A stretch of 64,000 nt of DNA from VAUL01 sp964603155 (GTDB taxonomy: Bacteria; Desulfobacterota; Desulfuromonadia; Desulfuromonadales; BM103), in assembly GCA_964603155.1 (NCBI GenBank), contig CAZRTZ010000002.1, positions 57,625 through 121,624 on the forward strand, in the 5' to 3' direction. Positions 59,320 to 64,000 of this stretch are shown here, piece by piece. The notes beneath the pieces were generated by a model, which saw nothing but the letters and a program-made list of their open reading frames with translations, was not told the origin of the DNA and made no database searches. A program made the translations under genes and the position numbers. How positions within the stretch are numbered: position 1 is the stretch's first letter; each line of letters begins with the position of its first letter.

Positions 59320-59354
59320 CGCTTATCTACTCCGCTGCCTGCAATATTTTTTGG

Positions 59355-59780
59355 TTAACCCTTGACTTCGATCCCCATGCTGCGGGCGGTGCCTTCAATC
59401 GTCTTGACTGCGGCGGCCAGATCATTGGCATTGAGGTCGGGCATCTTCAATTTGGCAATTTCCTCAACCTGGGCCTTGGTCACACTGCCAACCTTGTCCT
59501 TGTTGGGGACCCCCGATCCCTTGGGCACCTTGGCCGCCTTGACCAGCAAGACCGAGGCTGGGGGGGTCTTGGTGATGAACGTGAAGGAGCGGTCGGCATA
59601 CACGGTGATGATCACCGGGATGATGAGCCCTTCCTGATCGGCGGTTTTGGCGTTATACGCCTTGCAGAATTCCATGATATTGACGCCGTGCTGACCCAGC
59701 GCCGGCCCGATGGGCGGCGAGGGGTTGGCTTTGCCGGCCGGGATCTGCAGTTTGATTTGTCCGGTAATCTTCTTGGCCAT
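59355..59780 (-). CDS. rplK: Ribosomal protein L11
   Basis: The 141-aa protein has the N-terminal PAGKANPSPPIGPALGQHGV and C-terminal rRNA-binding IEGTARSMGIEVKG. It binds the GTPase-associated 23S region; relevant to RelA and thiopeptides in general. Confidence 0.98.
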   Translation of the reverse strand: MAKKITGQIKLQIPAGKANPSPPIGPALGQHGVNIMEFCKAYNAKTADQEGLIIPVIITVYADRSFTFITKTPPASVLLVKAAKVPKGSGVPNKDKVGSVTKAQVEEIAKLKMPDLNANDLAAAVKTIEGTARSMGIEVKG

Positions 59781-59819
59781 GAGAGGGCTCCTTGCTAACT
59801 AATGCTCCGCCAGCTGGCG

Positions 59820-60356
59820 TCAGCTGGTTTTTTCCACTTGAATGAACTCGAGCTCCACCGGGGTCACGCGCCCGAAGATACTGACCATGACCTTGAGCTT
59901 GGCCCGGTCGGGCTTAACATCTTCGACCACACCGGTGAAGTTGAGGAACGGACCGTCGATGACTCGCACGGTTTCGCCGACATCGAACTCGACCTTCGGC
60001 TTCGGGCGCTCAACCCCCTCTTCCATGCGCGTCGTGATCTTGGCCACGTCCTCGTCAGGAATCGCCGGGGGATTGGTCCCCCCACCGACAAAACCGGTCA
60101 CCTTGGGCGTATCCTTGACGACGTGCCAGGTCTCGTCATTCAGCTCCATCCGGACGAGGATGTAGCCGGGGAAGAACTTGCGCGACGACGTTTTGCGCTC
60201 GCCGTGCTTGAGCTCGACCACCGTTTCCGACGGGATCAGAACCTCATCAAAATATTCCTGGAAGCCCAGCGACCGGATCCGCTCCTCAAGGCTCAACTTG
60301 ACCTTGTTCTCGTAGCCGGAATAGGTGTGGACCCCATACCACTTTTTGTCGCCCAT
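59820..60356 (-). CDS. nusG: Transcription elongation factor NusG
   Basis: The 178-aa protein has the NGN domain (KKWYGVHTYSGYENKVKLSL) and the C-terminal KOW domain (RVIDGPFLNFTGVVEDVKPD) that contacts Rho or S10. The ATG at 60356 (MGDKKWYG) is chosen over 60368, which adds four residues. Confidence 0.97.
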   Translation of the reverse strand: MGDKKWYGVHTYSGYENKVKLSLEERIRSLGFQEYFDEVLIPSETVVELKHGERKTSSRKFFPGYILVRMELNDETWHVVKDTPKVTGFVGGGTNPPAIPDEDVAKITTRMEEGVERPKPKVEFDVGETVRVIDGPFLNFTGVVEDVKPDRAKLKVMVSIFGRVTPVELEFIQVEKTS

Positions 60357-60373
60357 GAGCTTTCCCAACCCTT

Positions 60374-60556
60374 TTACTTGATGAGGAGACGGATCAGCGT
60401 CGACAGGGCGGTATCAACCCCCCAGAGGAAAACGGCGACCAACAGGACCAGCACGATGACCACCACGGTGGTCCCGTAGGTCTCCTTGCGGGTCGGCCAG
60501 GTGACCTTCTGCAGTTCGGCCTTTACCTGGCCGAGGAACTCGCCAGCCTTGTTCAT
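60374..60556 (-). CDS. secE: SecE, translocase subunit (short form)
   Basis: The 60-aa protein MNKAGEFLGQVKAELQKVTW has the amphipathic surface helix with the WPTRKE motif and a single membrane helix (about residues 29-52). It is the single-span form, versus three spans in E. coli. It pairs with SecY at 34230. Confidence 0.96.
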   Translation of the reverse strand: MNKAGEFLGQVKAELQKVTWPTRKETYGTTVVVIVLVLLVAVFLWGVDTALSTLIRLLIK

Positions 60557-60595
60557 CTCGATCGCTACCTTACCCTCTTCGGGTCGTTGTTAAAG

Positions 60596-60672
60596 TGGCA
60601 GGCCAGGAGGGATTCGAACCCCCAACACCCGGTTTTGGAGACCGGTGCTCTAGCCGTTAGAGCTACTGGCCT
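60596..60672 (-). tRNA. tRNA-Trp (anticodon CCA)
   Basis: Acceptor AGGCCAG pairs with CTGGCCT, discriminator G, encoded CCA. The anticodon stem-loop CCGGTCTCCAAAACCGG presents CCA. It lies between rpmG and secE, a conserved location in many bacteria. Confidence 0.97.
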
Positions 60673-60713
60673 GCAAACTGTTTTGAACCGTCCGTCCGGC
60701 AGCCGGCGCCGCG

Positions 60714-60863
60714 TTACTTGGTCTCGCGGTGCGACGTGTGCTTCTTGCAGAAGCGACAGTACTTGCTGAAGTTCAGCTTGTCCGGAGTGTTCTTCTTGTT
60801 CTTGGTCGTCGTGTAATTGCGCTGCTTGCACTCGGTGCAGGCAAGGGTCACGATATCGCGCAT
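60714..60863 (-). CDS. rpmG: Ribosomal protein L33, zinc-binding form
   Basis: The 49-aa protein MRDIVTLACTECKQRNYTTT has zinc cysteines at 9, 12, 36 and 39 (ending KYCRFCKKHTSHRETK). It precedes tRNA-Trp and secE. Confidence 0.97.
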   Translation of the reverse strand: MRDIVTLACTECKQRNYTTTKNKKNTPDKLNFSKYCRFCKKHTSHRETK

Positions 60864-60877
60864 CGTTTATCTCTCCA

Positions 60878-60899
60878 CCCCCTTCCCGCAGGAAGGGGG
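60878..60899 (-). promoter_or_regulatory. Hairpin between tuf copy 2 and rpmG
   Basis: CCCCCTTCC (60878-60886) and GGAAGGGGG (60891-60899) form a perfect 9-bp stem with a CGCA loop. No U-tract follows, so it is more likely a processing or partial-attenuation signal than a terminator. Confidence 0.55.
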
Positions 60900-60916
60900 C
60901 TGTTCGTCGTTGGTAA

Positions 60917-62116
60917 TTACTGGATGATGTCGGTGACAGCGCCGGCGCCAACGGTGCGCCCGCCTTCACGGATCGCGAAGCGCAGCCCCTTGTCCATCGC
61001 GATCGGCGTAATCAGGTCGATCGTCATCGCGATGTTGTCCCCAGGCATAACCATCTCCACACCTTCGGGCAGCTCGCACACACCGGTCACGTCCGTCGTC
61101 CGGAAGTAGAACTGCGGGCGATACCCCTTGAAGAACGGCGTGTGACGACCGCCCTCTTCCTTGGTCAGAACGTACGCTTCCGCCTTGAACTTGGTGTGCG
61201 GGGTGATGCTCCCCGGCTTCGCCAGAACCTGGCCGCGCTCGATGTCCTCACGCTTCACGCCGCGCAGCAGCACGCCGACGTTGTCGCCAGCCTGACCCTG
61301 ATCCAGCAGCTTGCGGAACATCTCGACACCGGTCACGACCGTCTTGGCGGTCGCCTTGATGCCGACGATCTCCACTTCCTCCTGAACCTTGACCACGCCG
61401 CGCTCGATACGACCGGTCGCAACCGTCCCACGACCAGAAATCGAGAACACGTCTTCCACCGGCATCAGGAACGGCTTGTCGATCGCACGCTCAGGCTGCG
61501 GAATGTAGCTGTCCACCGCATCCATCAGGTTCAGAACCGGCTTGCACGCCGCGCACTCTTCCTTGCCGCAACCACACTCCAGGGCCTTCAGCGCGCTCCC
61601 GGGGATGATCGGAATATCGTCGCCGGGGAACTCGTACGCCGACAGCAACTCGCGCAGCTCCAGCTCCACCAGCTCCATCAATTCGGCGTCGTCCACCATG
61701 TCGGCCTTGTTCAGGAACACCACCATCGCCGGAACGCCAACCTGGCGCGCCAGCAGAATGTGCTCGCGGGTCTGCGGCATCGGACCGTCCGCCGCCGAAC
61801 ACACCAGGATCGCACCGTCCATCTGCGCGGCGCCGGTGATCATGTTCTTCACGTAGTCAGCGTGGCCCGGGCAGTCAACGTGCGCATAGTGACGATTGGC
61901 CGTCTCGTACTCAACGTGGGCGGTCGCAATCGTGATCCCGCGCTCGCGCTCCTCAGGGGCCTTGTCGATCTGGTCGAACGCCGTGAACTGCGCCCACCCC
62001 TTGTTCGACAACACCTTGGTGATCGCTGCCGTCAGGGTCGTCTTGCCGTGGTCAACGTGCCCGATCGTCCCGATGTTTACGTGCGGCTTTGTCCGCTCAA
62101 ATTTCGCCTTCGCCAT
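60917..62116 (-). CDS. tuf: Elongation factor Tu, copy 2
   Basis: Second 399-aa EF-Tu, identical in protein and apparently in DNA to the copy at 44624-45823, including the Cys181/183/188/191 motif. It lies upstream of rpmG-tRNA-Trp-secE, the normal place for a second tuf gene in proteobacteria. Unusually, a fusA copy rather than tRNA genes lies directly upstream of it. Confidence 0.97.
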   Translation of the reverse strand: MAKAKFERTKPHVNIGTIGHVDHGKTTLTAAITKVLSNKGWAQFTAFDQIDKAPEERERGITIATAHVEYETANRHYAHVDCPGHADYVKNMITGAAQMDGAILVCSAADGPMPQTREHILLARQVGVPAMVVFLNKADMVDDAELMELVELELRELLSAYEFPGDDIPIIPGSALKALECGCGKEECAACKPVLNLMDAVDSYIPQPERAIDKPFLMPVEDVFSISGRGTVATGRIERGVVKVQEEVEIVGIKATAKTVVTGVEMFRKLLDQGQAGDNVGVLLRGVKREDIERGQVLAKPGSITPHTKFKAEAYVLTKEEGGRHTPFFKGYRPQFYFRTTDVTGVCELPEGVEMVMPGDNIAMTIDLITPIAMDKGLRFAIREGGRTVGAGAVTDIIQ

Positions 62117-62147
62117 CGCTGTCTCTCCTTATCGCTGGCTATCTTGC

Positions 62148-64000
62148 TCAACCCTTGGACTTGGCCACGATCTCTTCGGCCAGAGCCTTGGGTACCTGCT
62201 CGTAGTGGGAAAACACCATGGTGTAGGTGGCGCGGCCCTGGGTGGAGCTGCGCAGGTCGGTAGCGTAACCGAACATGTTGGCAAGCGGCACGGTCGCACC
62301 GATCACCTGGGCACTACCGCGACCTTCCATGCCGGTCACCCGGCCCCGGCGACCGCTCAGATCACCCATGACGTCGCCCATGTATTCGTCCGGGCAAACA
62401 ACTTCGACAGCCATCATCGGTTCAAGCAGCACCGGCGCGGCCTTGGCGGCGCCTTCCTTGAAGCCCATTGATCCGGCGATCTTGAACGCCATCTCCGAGG
62501 AGTCGACGTCGTGATAGGAGCCGTCGAAGCAGCTGACACGCACGTCGACGATCGGGAAGCCGGCCAGTACACCCTTCTCGGAAGCTTCCTCGGCACCCTT
62601 GCCGACGGCAGGGATGTACTCCTTGGGGATAACCCCGCCCTTGATCTCGTCGACGAACTCGAAGCCGGAGCCGGGCTCGAGGGGCTCGATGCGCAGCCAG
62701 CAATCGCCGTACTGACCACGGCCGCCGGACTGGCGAACGAACTTGCCCTGAACCTCGACCTTCTTGGTGATCGTCTCGCGGTAGGCCACCTGCGGCGCAC
62801 CGATATTGGCTTCGACCTTGAATTCACGCTTCATGCGGTCGACGATGATCTCCAGGTGCAACTCGCCCATCCCGGAGATGATGACCTGACCGGTCTCCTC
62901 GTCGGTGCGCACGCGCAACGACGGGTCCTCCTGGATCAGCTTCTGCAGGGCGGTCCCCATCTTCTCCTGGTCGGCCTTGGTTTTCGGCTCGATGGCGATA
63001 TGGATGACCGGCTCGGGGAATTCCATCGCCTCGAGCAGACAAACGCTCTTTTCGTCGCAGAGCGTGTCTCCGGTGGTGGTGAATTTAAGACCAACAGCGG
63101 CAGCGATATCGCCGGAATAAACTTCCTTGATCTCCTCGCGCTTGTTGGCGTGCATCTTGAGCAGACGCCCGAAACGCTCCTTTTTCTGCTTGGTGGCGTT
63201 GTAGATGCCGGCGCCGGATTCGGCGACACCGGAATAGACGCGGAAGAAGGTCAGCTGCCCGACAAACGGGTCGGTCATGATCTTGAACGCCAGCGCCGCA
63301 AACGGACCTTTGTCATCGGCCGGGCGCGTCAGTTCCTCACCGTTGTCAGGGTTGATCCCCTTGATCGGAGGGACGTCGGTCGGCGCCGGCATGTAATCGA
63401 CAACGGCATCGAGAAGGGTCTGCACCCCTTTGTTCTTGAAGGCGGAGCCGCACAGAACCGGGTTGATTTGCAGACTGCTGGTGGCCTTGCGGATACCGGC
63501 CTTGAGCTCAGCTTCAGTGAGTTCCTCGCCGCCGAGATACTTCTCCATCAGTTCGTCGTCGTTGGCGCTGATCTCCTCGATCATCGCTTCGCGGGCGGCC
63601 TGCGCCTCGTCGAGCAGGTCGGCGGGAATATCACTGACCGTGTATTTGGCACCAAGCGACTCGTCATCCCACAGGATCGCCTTCATCTGGATGAGGTCGA
63701 TGACACCGCGGAACTTGTCTTCTTTGCCGATGGGGAGTTGGATCGGCACCGGATTGGCACCGAGGCGGTCGCGCATCATCTTGAGGCCGCGATCGAAATC
63801 TGCACCGATGCGGTCCATCTTGTTGATGAAAGCGATGCGGGGGACACCGTATTTGTCGGCCTGACGCCAGACCGTTTCGGACTGGGGCTCAACACCGCCG
63901 ACCGAACAGAAGACGGCGACGGCGCCGTCAAGAACACGCAGGGATCGCTCGACTTCGATGGTGAAGTCGACGTGGCCGGGGGTGTCGATGATGTTGATGC
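62148..64000 (-). CDS. fusA: Elongation factor G, copy 2 (N-terminus beyond window edge)
   Basis: About the last 617 codons of a 692-aa EF-G, identical to copy 1. The missing first about 75 residues include the P-loop (AHIDAGKTT), so completeness cannot be judged. A fusA here is unexpected because fusA is usually single-copy and in the str operon. Confidence 0.93.
   Translation of the reverse strand, partial: INIIDTPGHVDFTIEVERSLRVLDGAVAVFCSVGGVEPQSETVWRQADKYGVPRIAFINKMDRIGADFDRGLKMMRDRLGANPVPIQLPIGKEDKFRGVIDLIQMKAILWDDESLGAKYTVSDIPADLLDEAQAAREAMIEEISANDDELMEKYLGGEELTEAELKAGIRKATSSLQINPVLCGSAFKNKGVQTLLDAVVDYMPAPTDVPPIKGINPDNGEELTRPADDKGPFAALAFKIMTDPFVGQLTFFRVYSGVAESGAGIYNATKQKKERFGRLLKMHANKREEIKEVYSGDIAAAVGLKFTTTGDTLCDEKSVCLLEAMEFPEPVIHIAIEPKTKADQEKMGTALQKLIQEDPSLRVRTDEETGQVIISGMGELHLEIIVDRMKREFKVEANIGAPQVAYRETITKKVEVQGKFVRQSGGRGQYGDCWLRIEPLEPGSGFEFVDEIKGGVIPKEYIPAVGKGAEEASEKGVLAGFPIVDVRVSCFDGSYHDVDSSEMAFKIAGSMGFKEGAAKAAPVLLEPMMAVEVVCPDEYMGDVMGDLSGRRGRVTGMEGRGSAQVIGATVPLANMFGYATDLRSSTQGRATYTMVFSHYEQVPKALAEEIVAKSKG

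Larger units (their letters stand above)
60917..64000. repeat. Copy 2 of the fusA-tuf direct repeat (runs off the right edge)
   Basis: Matches 44624-47707 base for base as far as compared, in the same orientation and 16,293 nt away. The left boundary is the tuf stop codon; beyond it the sequences differ completely. The right boundary is outside the window. Confidence 0.9.

Overview
The window is a GC-rich, gene-dense stretch of a Gram-negative chromosome. It probably comes from the Desulfuromonadales/Geobacterales group (former Deltaproteobacteria). The grounds are gene order (tig-clpP-clpX-lon beside a tRNA cluster; trpFBA-accD-folC followed by SPOR and LptD genes), an LptD outer-membrane assembly protein, a TrpB2-type second tryptophan synthase beta chain inside the trp operon, and short-oligomer intergenic repeats. 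The taxon is an inference from gene content; no search was run. Almost every gene is on the minus strand; the exceptions are the pilZ gene, one tRNA-Leu, the cyclophilin and a phosphatase-superfamily gene between 5.0 and 9.1 kb.

Layout: (1) 1-4139, protein-quality operon tig-clpP-clpX-lon (lon runs off the left edge). (2) 4151-4893, tRNA genes Pro-Arg-His-Leu with a good sigma70 promoter, a hairpin terminator and two kinds of inverted short-oligomer repeats. (3) 5031-10402, PilZ protein, ClsB-like cardiolipin synthase, tRNA-Leu(CAA), cyclophilin, alkaline-phosphatase-superfamily protein and an RlmI-like methyltransferase. (4) 10475-19834, envelope and metabolism genes: M23 peptidase, SPOR protein, argS with a coupled 58-aa Cys-rich protein, FtsB-like protein, an unusual LptD with an N-terminal PhnD-like domain, folC and accD. 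(5) 19851-29397, trp operon trpE-G-D-C-B2-F-B-[121-bp palindromic element]-rhlB-trpA, continuing into accD-folC-lptD. (6) 29441-64000, the transcription/translation super-cluster, read right to left: fusA-tuf-rpmG-tRNA-Trp-secE-nusG-rplK-A-J-L-rpoB-rpoC-rpsL-rpsG-fusA-tuf-rpsJ-S10-spc-alpha (ending with rplQ and a strong terminator).

The main anomaly is that fusA-tuf occurs twice as an apparently identical direct repeat of at least 3,084 bp, 16,293 bp apart. It is either a real duplication kept uniform by gene conversion or an assembly join through tuf, and the window cannot decide which. No CRISPR, prophage, IS element or defence system was seen; the region is essentially housekeeping. The most novel items are the PhnD-LptD fusion, the palindromic element in the trp operon, the inverted oligomer repeats, the Cys-rich protein coupled to argS, and a four-cysteine motif in EF-Tu. 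Several genes are best read from TTG starts (rpoC, secY, rpsC, rpsD, rpsE, rpsM, rplJ and the M23 peptidase), and several from internal starts giving shorter proteins than the longest open frame.
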